Translations under genes and position numbers: made by a program
In this document: one piece after another, positions 42,703-53,034 of the stretch
How positions within the stretch are numbered: position 1 is the stretch's first letter
Layout: each line of letters starts with the position of its first letter
Source: Clostridium sp.
GTDB lineage: Bacteria; Bacillota; Clostridia; Lachnospirales; Lachnospiraceae
Assembly: GCA_023664325.1 (NCBI GenBank)
Contig: JAMPFS010000005.1
Location: 1 to 64,000, forward strand
Direction: 5' to 3'
DNA: 64,000 nt
The notes under the pieces: model-generated
Databases searched by the model: none
Told to the model about the DNA's origin: nothing
What the model saw: only the letters and a program-made list of their open reading frames with translations

Positions 42703-43776
42703 ATGAAAGCATTTTTAATCCTGGAAGACGGACATGTTTTTGAGGGAAAAAGCATTGGATGTACGGATGAAATTATCAGTGAAATTGTATTTAACACATC
42801 CATGACGGGTTATTTAGAGGTTCTCACCGATCCTTCTTACGCAGGCCAGGCAGTCTGTATGACCTATCCGTTGATTGGTAATTATGGTATCTGTTTTGAA
42901 GATATGGAGGCGAACAAGCCGTGGCAGTCCGGTTTTATTGCTAGGGAAATTGCAAAGCTTCCAAGTAATTTCAGAAATGAAGAGACATTAGAGGACTTCC
43001 TTATCCAGAATCATATAACCGGAATTGAGGCAATTGATACAAGAGCGCTTACAAAGCGTCTGAGGGAAAAGGGTACCATGCGGGGAATGATTACAACGGA
43101 TGAAAATTACGACTTGGAGACCGTGATTGCCCGCCTGAAAGAGTATGAGATCGGGGATGTGGTAAGCATGACGACCTGTAGGGAGATTGAGCATTATGAG
43201 GGAAACAGCTTCAAGGTGGCAGTGATTGACCTCGGTGCCAAGAAAAATATTATCAGGGAGCTTCAAAACAGGAATTGTGAGGTCAGCGTATATCCCTCTT
43301 TTACGAAGGCAGAGAAGATTATTGCGGATCAGCCGGATGGCATTATGCTGACGAATGGGCCGGGAGATCCGAAGACGAATGTAGAGGTGATAGAGGAAGT
43401 TAAAAAATTATTTGCAACGAAGATTCCGATTTTTGCAATATGTTTAGGGCATCAGCTGCTTGCGCTGGCAAATGGCGCCGATACAGAGAAAATGAAGTAC
43501 GGACACAGGGGCGCAAATCATCCGGTTAAGGATCTAAAAACCGGCAAGGTCTATATTTCCACCCAGAATCATGGCTATATGGTGAAAGAAGCTACCATAG
43601 ACAGGGATATTGCCGAGGTGAGCTTCATCAATGTAAATGACGGAACGGTTGAGGGGATTCATTATCTTGGCAAGAACGTGCAGACCGTTCAGTTCCACCC
43701 GGAGGCGTGTGCGGGGCCTCTTGATACAAATTATCTGTTTGATGAGTTTATAAATATGATGGAGGTGTCTAAATAA
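42703..43776 (+). CDS. carA: Carbamoyl-phosphate synthase, small (glutaminase) subunit
   Basis: 357 residues. The N-terminal domain has FNTSMTGYLEVLTDPSYAGQ. The class I amidotransferase has nucleophile Cys247 (FAICLGHQLLALA) and QFHPEACAGP with the catalytic His and Glu near 333-335. It supplies ammonia to CarB. Start ATG 42703, after AAGGAAGG; an earlier in-frame ATG at 42646 overlaps the leader hairpin. Stop and carB start overlap as TAATG. Confidence 0.96.
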   Translation: MKAFLILEDGHVFEGKSIGCTDEIISEIVFNTSMTGYLEVLTDPSYAGQAVCMTYPLIGNYGICFEDMEANKPWQSGFIAREIAKLPSNFRNEETLEDFLIQNHITGIEAIDTRALTKRLREKGTMRGMITTDENYDLETVIARLKEYEIGDVVSMTTCREIEHYEGNSFKVAVIDLGAKKNIIRELQNRNCEVSVYPSFTKAEKIIADQPDGIMLTNGPGDPKTNVEVIEEVKKLFATKIPIFAICLGHQLLALANGADTEKMKYGHRGANHPVKDLKTGKVYISTQNHGYMVKEATIDRDIAEVSFINVNDGTVEGIHYLGKNVQTVQFHPEACAGPLDTNYLFDEFINMMEVSK

Positions 43777-46700
43777 TGCCAAAGAATCCGAATATCCGAA
43801 AAGTAGTTGTAATTGGTTCCGGCCCGATTGTAATCGGGCAGGCGGCAGAGTTTGACTATGCCGGGACACAGGCATGCCGCGCGCTTAGGGAAGAGGGAAT
43901 CTATGTTATTTTGATTAACTCCAATCCTGCGACCATCATGACTGACAAAAATATTGCAGACCAGGTGTATATTGAGCCGCTTACCCCTGAAATAGTCAAA
44001 AAGGTTATTATGCAGGAAAAGCCTGACAGCATCCTGCCGACTCTTGGCGGACAGGCAGCCCTCAATATCGCTATGGAATTGGAAGAGTCAGGCTTTTTGC
44101 ATCAGCATAATGTGCGGCTGATTGGAACCTCCGCAAAGACGATTAAAAAGGCGGAGGATCGTGATGAGTTTAAAAAGACGATGGAAAAGATTGGTGAGCC
44201 GATTGCGCCATCCCAGGTCGTGACGACAGTGGAGGAGGGGCTTGATTTTGTAAAGACAATCGGTTATCCGGCTGTGCTTCGTCCTGCCTATACATTAGGC
44301 GGTTCCGGCGGCGGTATTGCAGCAGATGAGGAGGAGTTTAAGGAAATTCTGGAAAACGGGCTTCGCCTGTCGCGGGTGGGGCAGGTTTTAGTCGAGCGGT
44401 GCATTGCAGGCTGGAAAGAAATTGAGTACGAGGTTATGCGGGATGCAAACGGAACCGGAATCTGTGTGTGTAATATGGAAAATCTGGATCCGGTCGGCGT
44501 GCATACCGGGGATTCCATTGTCGTAGCGCCATCCCAGACACTGGCAGACAAGGAATACCAGATGTTGAGAAGCGCTGCCCTCAATATTATTTCAGAACTT
44601 AAAATCACCGGTGGCTGCAATGTGCAGTTTGCGCTTCATCCAACTTCCTTTGAATACTGTGTCATAGAGGTAAATCCGCGTGTCAGCCGTTCCTCTGCCC
44701 TTGCATCCAAAGCAACCGGATATCCGATTGCAAAAGTGTCTGCAAAGATTGCGTTGGGTTATCATTTGGATGAGATTAAGAATGCGATTACCGGAAAAAC
44801 CTATGCAAGTTTTGAACCGGCACTGGATTATTGCGTTGTAAAAATTCCAAGACTGCCATTTGATAAATTTATCAAGGCGAGCCGTAAGCTGACGACCCAG
44901 ATGAAGGCAACGGGTGAGGTTATGAGCATCTGTACCAATTTTGAAGGGGCGCTTATGAAAGCCCTCCGCTCTTTGGAACAGCATGTGGACAGTCTGATTT
45001 ACGGTGATTTAGACAGTAAGCCGGATGACGAGATTCATGAGGAACTTCACCGTGTGGATGACCGCAGGATTTTCGTGGTGGCAGAGGCGATACGGCGTGG
45101 CATCGCAAAGGAAGAGATTCATGCCATCACCCGGATTGATATGTGGTTTTTGGATAAGATAGAGAATATTGTGAAGATGGAAAAGAGTCTTGCCACGGAG
45201 CCTCTGACAAAAGAACTTTTGTATGAGGCAAAAAGGCTGGAGTTTCCGGATCATGTCATTGCGCAGATTATCGGAAAAACCAGACAGGACATCCGCGATC
45301 TGCGCCGTGAGTATGACCTGCACCCGGCGTATAAGATGGTTGATACCTGTGCCGCTGAGTTTGAAGCCTCCACGCCTTACTATTATTCCTGCTATGACGG
45401 GGTGTGTGAAGTAAATGCGGCACGGACAAAGAAGAAGGTCATGGTTTTAGGTTCCGGCCCGATTCGTATCGGACAGGGTATCGAGTTTGATTATTGTTCG
45501 GTACATAGCACATGGGCGCTTTCGGAAAGCGGATATGAGACCATTATTGTAAACAATAACCCGGAAACGGTTTCCACGGACTTTGACATTGCAGATAAGC
45601 TTTATTTTGAGCCGCTTACAGCGGAGGATGTGGAGGCGATTGTCGAATTGGAAAAGCCGGATGGGGCAGTCGTTCAGTTTGGCGGGCAGACGGCGATTAA
45701 GCTGACAGAGGATTTGCTTAAGATGGGTGTGCAGATTCTTGGCACTTCGGCTGAAAACGTAGATGCGGCAGAGGATCGTGAACTTTTTGATGAAATTTTA
45801 GAAAGATGCTGTATTCCAAGACCTGCCGGTAAGACGGTATTTACCTGTGAAGAAGCGCTTGCAGCAGCCAATGAGCTGGGATATCCGGTGCTTGTAAGAC
45901 CATCCTATGTGTTAGGCGGGCAGGGAATGCAGATTGCGATCGGTGATGATGATATTGTAGAATTTATGGAGATTATCAATCGTACCGTTCAGGAGCATCC
46001 GATTCTGGTAGATAAATATCTGATGGGCAAAGAGGTGGAGGTAGACGCTGTCTGTGACGGTGAGGATATCCTGATTCCCGGTATCATGGAACATGTGGAA
46101 CGGGCAGGAATCCACTCCGGTGACAGTATTTCGGTATATCCTGCAAGAAGTCTTTCCGATAAGATTAAGCGGGTATTAGAGGATTATACCAGAAAACTTG
46201 CAACAAGCCTTCACGTAATCGGTCTGATTAATATTCAGTTTATTGTGTACCAGGATGAGGTATATGTGATCGAGGTAAATCCCCGCTCCTCCCGCACGGT
46301 TCCGTATATCAGCAAGGTGACCGGCATTCCGATCGTAGACCTTGCATCAAAGGTGATTATTGGGCAGAAGATAAAGGATCTCGGCTATCAACCGGGATTA
46401 CAGCCGGAAAGCGAATATTTTGCAGTAAAAATGCCGGTATTCTCCTTTGAGAAGCTCCGGGGGGCAGAGGTGAGTCTTGGCCCGGAGATGAAGTCAACCG
46501 GTGAATGTCTCGGCATTGCAAAAGATTTTAATGAAGCGCTTTATAAGGCATTCCTCGGAAATGGGATCGATCTTCCGAAACACAAGAAAATGGTGCTTAC
46601 GGTGAAGGATTCCGATAAGCTGGATGCAGTGGAGATTGGCAGACGTTTTGCAGCGCTCGGCTATAAAATCTATTCGACCAGAAGAACCTGCCGCGTGCTG

Positions 46701-46973
46701 AATGAAAATGGGGTATCGGCCCAATATATCAACAAGGTGGAAAGGGAATCGCCAAATCTGTTGGACTTGATTTTAAGCCATGAGATTGATTTGGTTATTG
46801 ATACACCGGCGCAGGGGATTGAGAAGAGCAAAGATGGATTCGTGATCCGCCGCCATGCCATTGAGACAGGAGTCACTGTCCTTACAAGCTTAGATACTGC
46901 GGATGCGCTCCTTACATCTTTGGAGAAGGCGAATAAAGACCATCTGACATTGGTGGATATCTGTAAGCTGTAA
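43776..46973 (+). CDS. carB: Carbamoyl-phosphate synthase, large subunit
   Basis: 1065 residues: two homologous ATP-grasp halves (MVLGSGPIRIGQGIEFDY in the second and VVIGSGPIVIGQAAEFDY in the first), an oligomerisation region and a C-terminal MGS-like domain. The twofold repeat gives carboxyphosphate and carbamate phosphorylation sites. It makes carbamoyl phosphate for arginine and pyrimidines. Translationally coupled to carA. A terminator follows. Confidence 0.97.
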   Translation: MPKNPNIRKVVVIGSGPIVIGQAAEFDYAGTQACRALREEGIYVILINSNPATIMTDKNIADQVYIEPLTPEIVKKVIMQEKPDSILPTLGGQAALNIAMELEESGFLHQHNVRLIGTSAKTIKKAEDRDEFKKTMEKIGEPIAPSQVVTTVEEGLDFVKTIGYPAVLRPAYTLGGSGGGIAADEEEFKEILENGLRLSRVGQVLVERCIAGWKEIEYEVMRDANGTGICVCNMENLDPVGVHTGDSIVVAPSQTLADKEYQMLRSAALNIISELKITGGCNVQFALHPTSFEYCVIEVNPRVSRSSALASKATGYPIAKVSAKIALGYHLDEIKNAITGKTYASFEPALDYCVVKIPRLPFDKFIKASRKLTTQMKATGEVMSICTNFEGALMKALRSLEQHVDSLIYGDLDSKPDDEIHEELHRVDDRRIFVVAEAIRRGIAKEEIHAITRIDMWFLDKIENIVKMEKSLATEPLTKELLYEAKRLEFPDHVIAQIIGKTRQDIRDLRREYDLHPAYKMVDTCAAEFEASTPYYYSCYDGVCEVNAARTKKKVMVLGSGPIRIGQGIEFDYCSVHSTWALSESGYETIIVNNNPETVSTDFDIADKLYFEPLTAEDVEAIVELEKPDGAVVQFGGQTAIKLTEDLLKMGVQILGTSAENVDAAEDRELFDEILERCCIPRPAGKTVFTCEEALAAANELGYPVLVRPSYVLGGQGMQIAIGDDDIVEFMEIINRTVQEHPILVDKYLMGKEVEVDAVCDGEDILIPGIMEHVERAGIHSGDSISVYPARSLSDKIKRVLEDYTRKLATSLHVIGLINIQFIVYQDEVYVIEVNPRSSRTVPYISKVTGIPIVDLASKVIIGQKIKDLGYQPGLQPESEYFAVKMPVFSFEKLRGAEVSLGPEMKSTGECLGIAKDFNEALYKAFLGNGIDLPKHKKMVLTVKDSDKLDAVEIGRRFAALGYKIYSTRRTCRVLNENGVSAQYINKVERESPNLLDLILSHEIDLVIDTPAQGIEKSKDGFVIRRHAIETGVTVLTSLDTADALLTSLEKANKDHLTLVDICKL

Positions 46974-47003
46974 TGGTGGAAAGGCTGTATTTATAAAAGA
47001 AAA

Positions 47004-47039
47004 GCTGGCGGCATGCATTGGTGTGCCGTCTGTTTTTTT
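47004..47039 (+). terminator. Terminator after carB
   Basis: GGCGGCA pairs with TGCCGTC around a loop, followed by TGTTTTTTT. Confidence 0.7.
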
Positions 47040-47045
47040 GATATG

Positions 47046-47074
47046 TTGACAAAACAACAAAATTTCAATATGAT
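47046..47074 (+). promoter_or_regulatory. fabV promoter
   Basis: TTGACA, a 17-base spacer and TATGAT. Confidence 0.75.
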
Positions 47075-47121
47075 GGTAGGAGAATTTCATACGGAAAAAT
47101 AAAAAATATGGAGGTAGCACA

Positions 47122-48294
47122 ATGATCGTAGAGCCGAAGGTAAAAGGATTTATCTGTACAACTGCACATCCTCTTGGATGCAGAAAGAATGTGGAAAACC
47201 AGATTGAATATGTGAAGAAAAAGGGGGAGATAACCGGGGCAAAGAAGGTGCTTGTAATCGGCGCTTCCACCGGTTATGGACTCGCTTCACGGATTACAGC
47301 GGCGTTTGGCATGAAGGCAGCAACCATTGGAGTCGCTTTTGAGAGGGAGGCTTCCGGCAAGAGGACTGCCACACCGGGCTATTATAATATGAGAGCATTT
47401 GATGAGGAGGCTGCAAAAGCAGGGCTTTATGCGAAATCTTTCAATGGGGATGCATTTTCTGCGGAGATGAAGCAGCAGGTGATTGAGATGATCAAAGGGG
47501 ATTTGGGAAAAGTGGATTTGATTGTATATTCCCTTGCAGCCCCACGCAGAACAACCGCAGACGGAGTGAACCATGTATCGGTGCTCAAGACAAGAGGGAG
47601 TGAATTTACCCAGAAAAACTGGAATTTAAAGGATGATTCCATTGGTGAGGCAACGATTCCGATGGCAACAGAAGAGGAGACTGCGGAGACGATTAAGGTC
47701 ATGGGCGGTGAGGACTGGATGGATTGGATCGATGCGCTGGTAACGGCTGACGTCGTGGAGGATCATGCTGTAACGGTGGCATATTCCTATATCGGGCCGA
47801 AGCTTACTTATCCGATTTACCATGAGGGAACGATTGGCATGGCGAAACAGCATTTAGCGGACAGTGCGGTGGAGATTACCGGAAAGTATGAAAAAATGGG
47901 GATTCAGGCATATGTTTCGGTCAATAAAGCCCTGGTAACGCAGGCAAGCGCAGCCATTCCGGTTGTGCCGCTCTATTTATCGGTATTATATAAAGTGATG
48001 AAGGAAAAGGGCATCCACGAGGGCTGTATTGAACAGATGTACCGGTTGTTTTCGGATAAGCTTTATGGAATGGAAGGGGCATTGACACAACCGGATGGCA
48101 TGCTGCATGTGGATGACTGGGAAATGAGGGAGGATGTCCAAAGCGAAATCATGGAGATCTGGGAAAAGATCGACTCAGACAATCTTTTAACTCTCGCAGA
48201 TACGAAAGGATACTGGGAGGACTTTTACCATATGTTTGGCTTCCGTGTAGATGGTGTGGATTATGAAGCGGAAGTACCGGATGTATTGATTTAA
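47122..48294 (+). CDS. fabV: Enoyl-ACP/trans-2-enoyl-CoA reductase, FabV/Ter family
   Basis: 390 residues. NAD-binding VIGASTGYGLASRI, LIVYSLAAPRRT, and the active-site region SYIGPKLTYPIYHEGTIG followed by AKQHLADSA with the Tyr-x8-Lys pair are typical of FabV and Ter. It reduces the C2 double bond of enoyl thioesters with NADH. Acyl carrier protein versus CoA preference cannot be told by eye. GGAGGT precedes ATG. It is a single-gene transcript with its own promoter. Confidence 0.93.
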   Translation: MIVEPKVKGFICTTAHPLGCRKNVENQIEYVKKKGEITGAKKVLVIGASTGYGLASRITAAFGMKAATIGVAFEREASGKRTATPGYYNMRAFDEEAAKAGLYAKSFNGDAFSAEMKQQVIEMIKGDLGKVDLIVYSLAAPRRTTADGVNHVSVLKTRGSEFTQKNWNLKDDSIGEATIPMATEEETAETIKVMGGEDWMDWIDALVTADVVEDHAVTVAYSYIGPKLTYPIYHEGTIGMAKQHLADSAVEITGKYEKMGIQAYVSVNKALVTQASAAIPVVPLYLSVLYKVMKEKGIHEGCIEQMYRLFSDKLYGMEGALTQPDGMLHVDDWEMREDVQSEIMEIWEKIDSDNLLTLADTKGYWEDFYHMFGFRVDGVDYEAEVPDVLI

Positions 48295-48377
48295 TTTTTT
48301 TGTTTTGGACAATCAGCAAAATTTTGGAAAGAATTTTGTCTAAAATGATTAAAGTTCACATTTTCGGGAAAATCAAC

Positions 48378-48406
48378 TTGAAACAGTGGTATAAATAGGG
48401 TAGAAT
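48378..48406 (+). promoter_or_regulatory. Promoter of the chemoreceptor gene
   Basis: TTGAAA, a 17-base spacer and TAGAAT, a sigma-A type match; no convincing sigma-D motif is seen. Confidence 0.6.
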
Positions 48407-48455
48407 AATAGACAGTTATTGCACGAAAATTTACTGGCGAAGGAGGCGCAAAACG

Positions 48456-50513
48456 ATGCAGGGATCATACGTCAATCGAATTACAAAAGTTATTATGAAG
48501 CTGGTTCGGTTTGTCATGGTGGTTGTCGGTGTGGGAGTGATAGGTATTATCTGTTATCTCTCCACATCCATCAACACACATAAAATGGAGGCGAAAGTTA
48601 CCGAATACGCAGGGGAAGTTGACCGTATTTTCAACAGTACGGTTACAGAACTCGACAGCCTGGCTATGATGGTGGAGAATGAGCAGATATCCGGCGATGA
48701 GCAGATGTTAAGCTATGTGGATACCATTGCTGCGGGGAAAGAGAGCTTTTCAGCAGTATATGTGGCTTATGATGATAAGAAGCTGATTATGAGCGGTGGG
48801 TGGCAGCCGCCGGCGGATTTTGATTTTCGGACAAGAGACTGGTACATAGGCGCAAAGGAATTAGAAGATGGCGTTTATATTTCAGAACCATATCTGGATG
48901 AGCAGTCCGGCGGGTATTGTATCACACTTTCAAAGAGAATGTTGAAAGACGGAAAATTTATCGGCGCCTGCGCAATGGATATGTACATGGATGATATAGT
49001 CGCTTTGATGGAGAATACATATGGTAAGAGTGACTATGCGTTCCTTGTGTCCGGCGGTAATACCATTTTGACACATCCAAGTGAAGAAATTGCGCTTAGC
49101 GCAGACCATACCTACACATTAGATGATGTGTTTAAGGGCAGGTATGCGAAGCTAAAGAGGACGGATAAGCACTTTTTGGCGAAAAATTATAAGTTTGGAA
49201 CAATGGCAGCAATGTCAAAAGAGATCCCTTCTGCAAAATGGAAGGTTGTCTATATGACACCGGCAACAGATGAACTGAAAGCTCCGGTTGTATTGTTAAT
49301 TGTTTTAGTGATTCTTTATTTTTTCAATATTAAGATTGCCAAGATGTCCTGTGAGAGTGAGATGAACCGCTGGTTCAGTCCGCTTACCTCCATCAGTGAA
49401 AAGGTGACAGAGATTGCGGTGGGCAATTTGAATGTTGAATTTAATGAGGAGGCAGTGTCAGAGGAGATTGCAATGCTGACGGTATCCTTAAATGACACGG
49501 TAACGCAGTTAAAAACCTATATCAGCGATATTTCTTTCGTGGTAAATAATATTTCAAATAACAATCTGGATGTGCGATCCACCATTGAGTACCAGGGAGC
49601 ATTTATTGCAATCCAGAACGGGCTGAATATGATTATTGACAAGCTGAATGCGGCATTTGGCAGGGTAAATGAGCAGTCGGAGATTGTCGTTAGTTATTCC
49701 GGGCAGGTGCAGGAGAGTACCATGCAGGTGGCAGATGGCGCAACGGAGCAGAACCTTGCGGTTCAGGGGCTGGCTGGCAATATCAAGGTGTTGTCGGAGC
49801 AGATTCAGCATATTACAAGAAATGCGGAGGCTGCAAGTGAAGTATCCCGGACAACAAATGAACAGCTTGCCCTCGGAAACAAAGAGATGCTGTCACTGCT
49901 TGAGGCAATGGGAACCATCGAGGAGACTTCTAAGCAGATTGGAGTTATTATTACCACAATTAATGATATTTCAGAAGAGACAAACCTGTTAGCGCTGAAT
50001 GCTTCAATTGAAGCGGCAAGAGCAGGCGAGGCAGGACGTGGATTTGCTGTTGTGGCAGATGAGATTAGTAAATTGGCTACCGCTTCCGCAGATGCGACAG
50101 AGAATATTACAAAGCTGATTGAGAATTCAATGAATGCCGTGGAAGTAGGAAAGAATTTAGCAGACCGCACTTCCGAGACATTGCAGACCGGTATTGACAA
50201 TTCTTTAAAATCCAACGAGGATATTATGCAGATTACAGAGTTTGTTAAGAACCAGGCGAATGCTGTGGAAGAGATTGAGAAGAGTATTGAGGGTATCGCT
50301 GCCATTATTGACTCCAATGCAGCAAATTCCCAGCAGAATGCGGCAATCAGCGAGCAGTTGATCAGCTGTGCGAATGCGCTGAAAGAAACCGTTCAGGAAT
50401 ATAACTTACGGGATGGCATATTGGAATCCCAGCCCGCAGCGGAGGACACATTCGACGAGGAAGAAAACAGCGATGACGGGGAACCGCTTGAGGAGGAAAG
50501 TTCTGAGTGGTAG
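48456..50513 (+). CDS. Methyl-accepting chemotaxis protein with dCache-type sensor
   Basis: 685 residues. Membrane helix 1 is near 15-40 (FVMVVVGVGVIGIICYL) and helix 2 near 275-298 (VVLLIVLVILYFFNI). Between them is a PDC/dCache sensor with FDFRTRDWYIGAKE and ITLSKRM. After a HAMP-like linker comes the signalling hairpin, with tip ETNLLALNASIEAARAGEAG near residues 507-526. The C-terminal tail is acidic (EEENSDDGEPLEEESSEW). The ligand is unknown. AAGGAGGCG precedes ATG. Confidence 0.93.
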   Translation: MQGSYVNRITKVIMKLVRFVMVVVGVGVIGIICYLSTSINTHKMEAKVTEYAGEVDRIFNSTVTELDSLAMMVENEQISGDEQMLSYVDTIAAGKESFSAVYVAYDDKKLIMSGGWQPPADFDFRTRDWYIGAKELEDGVYISEPYLDEQSGGYCITLSKRMLKDGKFIGACAMDMYMDDIVALMENTYGKSDYAFLVSGGNTILTHPSEEIALSADHTYTLDDVFKGRYAKLKRTDKHFLAKNYKFGTMAAMSKEIPSAKWKVVYMTPATDELKAPVVLLIVLVILYFFNIKIAKMSCESEMNRWFSPLTSISEKVTEIAVGNLNVEFNEEAVSEEIAMLTVSLNDTVTQLKTYISDISFVVNNISNNNLDVRSTIEYQGAFIAIQNGLNMIIDKLNAAFGRVNEQSEIVVSYSGQVQESTMQVADGATEQNLAVQGLAGNIKVLSEQIQHITRNAEAASEVSRTTNEQLALGNKEMLSLLEAMGTIEETSKQIGVIITTINDISEETNLLALNASIEAARAGEAGRGFAVVADEISKLATASADATENITKLIENSMNAVEVGKNLADRTSETLQTGIDNSLKSNEDIMQITEFVKNQANAVEEIEKSIEGIAAIIDSNAANSQQNAAISEQLISCANALKETVQEYNLRDGILESQPAAEDTFDEEENSDDGEPLEEESSEW

Positions 50514-50540
50514 GATATCAGATATGAGATGAATATGTAA

Positions 50541-50588
50541 AACCGGTATACAATAAGGAGGAAGTCTTGTATGCCGGTTCTTTTTATT
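50541..50588 (+). terminator. Terminator after the chemoreceptor gene
   Basis: AACCGGTATACAA pairs with TTGTATGCCGGTT, followed by CTTTTT. Confidence 0.85.
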
Positions 50589-50692
50589 CCATAAATTTCT
50601 TGCCAAACATTGGTGTATTGAGTATAATATATCAGTATATATTTTACGGTCGATGACAAGCAGAGTATGAATAAGTATGCAGGAGACCAATT

Positions 50693-51577
50693 ATGAAGAA
50701 TTTGTTATTTATTGTCAATCCGTCAGCGGGAAGAAAGCATATCAAAAGCAAACTATTTGAGATTGTGGATCTGTTTGTAAAAGCAGAGTATAATGTCCGG
50801 GTCTATCCGACCCAGGCAAAGGAGGATGCCACCCGTATTGTTGCAGAAGAGGGATGGCTCTATGATTTGATTGTGTGTGCCGGAGGGGATGGCACATTAG
50901 ACGAAGTGGTTACCGGCTGCATGGATTGCGGCTGTGATACACCGATTGGTTATATCCCATGTGGAACCACGAATGATTTTGCGAGAAGCCTGGGGATCCC
51001 GAAGGATCCAATACGGGCGGCACGGCGGATTGTCAAATATGCGCCGAGACCAATTGATGTGGGTTCGTTTAACGGGGATTATTTTATCTATGTAGCGGCT
51101 TTTGGAGCCTTTACAGATGTTACCTACACGACGCCACAGGGATATAAGAACTATTTGGGGCATGCTGCCTATGTGTTAGAGGGAATCAAAAGCGTGCCGA
51201 ATCTGACATCCTATCATCTGAAAGTTGAGTATGATGATAATGTAATAGAGGATGATTTCTTTATTGGCATGATTACCAATTCCCTGACAGTAGGCGGATT
51301 TGCGAATCCGAACAGCAAAATAACAGAGTTTGATGATGGTATGTATGAGGCGCTGCTTGTAAAATATCCGACCAATCCGATTGATTTGCAGGCAACGGTC
51401 ACTGCCTATCTGATGGGGGAATTTAATCCGGAGTACATGTACCAGTTTAAGGCAAAAAGGATTGTCATAGAAAGCCCGGAGGCGATTACGTGGACGTTAG
51501 ACGGGGAGTTTGGCGGCAATGTGACGTATGCAAAAGTTGAGAATTTAAAGAGAGCAGTCAGTGTGATCTGTAAGTAA
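50693..51577 (+). CDS. Diacylglycerol/lipid kinase family protein (DgkB/YegS-like)
   Basis: 294 residues. NPSAGRKHIKSKLFE, CAGGDGTLDEVVTGCM (the GGDGT nucleotide motif), PCGTTNDFARSLG and the TWTLDGEFGG terminal block define the DAGK catalytic family. It phosphorylates a lipid such as diacylglycerol, possibly recycling the diacylglycerol produced when polyol-phosphate polymers are assembled. AGGAG precedes ATG. It is 60 bp upstream of glmM. Confidence 0.92.
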   Translation: MKNLLFIVNPSAGRKHIKSKLFEIVDLFVKAEYNVRVYPTQAKEDATRIVAEEGWLYDLIVCAGGDGTLDEVVTGCMDCGCDTPIGYIPCGTTNDFARSLGIPKDPIRAARRIVKYAPRPIDVGSFNGDYFIYVAAFGAFTDVTYTTPQGYKNYLGHAAYVLEGIKSVPNLTSYHLKVEYDDNVIEDDFFIGMITNSLTVGGFANPNSKITEFDDGMYEALLVKYPTNPIDLQATVTAYLMGEFNPEYMYQFKAKRIVIESPEAITWTLDGEFGGNVTYAKVENLKRAVSVICK

Positions 51578-51637
51578 AGGATTTATCCGGTGTGACAAGC
51601 GGGTAAGTGCCATATTGTTTATAAAGGAGAATGAAAA

Positions 51638-52990
51638 ATGGGTAAATATTTTGGAACAGACGGTTTCCGTGGAGAAGCAAATGTTGATCTGACAGTGGAG
51701 CATGCCTATAAAGTCGGACGCTATCTTGGCTATTATTATGGCAGGGAACATGAAAACGGCAAGGCAAGTATCGCGATTGGCAAGGATACAAGGCGTTCTT
51801 CTTATATGTTTGAGTATTCCTTAGTGGCAGGGCTGACTGCCAGCGGCGCAGATGTGTATCTGATGCATGTGACCCCAACTCCGAGTGTATCCTATATTGT
51901 ACGGTTAGACGAGTTTGACTGTGGGATTATGATTTCGGCAAGCCATAATCCATATTATGATAACGGAATCAAAATTATAAATGGGCAGGGATATAAGTTA
52001 GAAGCAGATGTGGAAGCAGAAATAGAGGCTTATATTGATGGTGAGATTTCGGAGATCCCGTTTGCCAAACGGGAGAATATTGGAAAAACCGTTGATTATG
52101 CAATGGGAAGAAACCGCTATATTGGATATCTCATGACGCTGGCAACCCGTTCCTATAAGAATAAAAGAGTCGGATTAGATTGCGCAAATGGCGCGGCTTC
52201 CACGGTTGCAAAAGCGGTATTTGAGGCATTAGGGGCAAAGACTTATGTAATCAGCAATAACCCGGATGGAACGAATATCAATCAGGACTGTGGTTCGACC
52301 CATATCGAACAGTTACAGCAGATGGTGAAAGATAAGCAGCTTGATATCGGGTTTGCATATGACGGAGATGCAGACCGCTGTCTTGCCGTGGATGAGAAGG
52401 GTGAGATTATTGATGGGGATAAGATTCTTTATGCCTGTGGATGTTATTTGTCAGAGCGTGGAGAACTTAACAACAATACGGTTGTCACCACAGTTATGTC
52501 AAATCTTGGTCTATATAAGGCATTGGATAAGAAAGGGATTTCCTATGTGAAAACTGCTGTAGGCGATAAATATGTATTTGAAAATATGATGGAGAACAGC
52601 CATTCATTAGGCGGCGAGCAGAGCGGGCATATTATTTTCAGTAAATATGCGACAACCGGTGATGGAGTGCTTACCTCCATTAAGCTGATGGAGGTTATTT
52701 TGGAGAAGAAGGTGAATGCTTCGGAACTGTTCCGGGATTTGAAAATTTATCCACAGCTTCTCGAAAATGTGAGGGTTAAGAGCAAACCGGAGGCAAGAGC
52801 AGATGAAGATGTGATTGCAGCCGTACAGAAGGTCGAGGAGGCATTAGGGGAGGATGGAAGAATCCTTCTTCGGGAGAGCGGTACGGAGCCGGTGATCCGT
52901 GTTATGGTGGAAGCGGCAACCGATGCGCTTTGCAGACAGTATGTAGATAGTGTGGTAAAGGTAATCAGGGAAAAGGGTCATGAAGCCTGA
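51638..52990 (+). CDS. glmM: Phosphoglucosamine mutase
   Basis: 450 residues of the phosphohexomutase family. The phosphoserine is S102 in ISASHNPYYDNGIK, the metal loop is AYDGDADRCLAVDEKG, the sugar motif is LGGEQSGHIIF, and the phosphate-binding motif RESGTEPVIRVMVE ends it. GEQSGHI is the GlmM form of the sugar loop. It converts GlcN-6-P to GlcN-1-P for UDP-GlcNAc. AAGGAG precedes ATG. Confidence 0.93.
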   Translation: MGKYFGTDGFRGEANVDLTVEHAYKVGRYLGYYYGREHENGKASIAIGKDTRRSSYMFEYSLVAGLTASGADVYLMHVTPTPSVSYIVRLDEFDCGIMISASHNPYYDNGIKIINGQGYKLEADVEAEIEAYIDGEISEIPFAKRENIGKTVDYAMGRNRYIGYLMTLATRSYKNKRVGLDCANGAASTVAKAVFEALGAKTYVISNNPDGTNINQDCGSTHIEQLQQMVKDKQLDIGFAYDGDADRCLAVDEKGEIIDGDKILYACGCYLSERGELNNNTVVTTVMSNLGLYKALDKKGISYVKTAVGDKYVFENMMENSHSLGGEQSGHIIFSKYATTGDGVLTSIKLMEVILEKKVNASELFRDLKIYPQLLENVRVKSKPEARADEDVIAAVQKVEEALGEDGRILLRESGTEPVIRVMVEAATDALCRQYVDSVVKVIREKGHEA

Positions 52991-53034
52991 GGAGCAGGGA
53001 TTTTCATCCTTGAAGTTTGGAGGTAGCATTTGGC

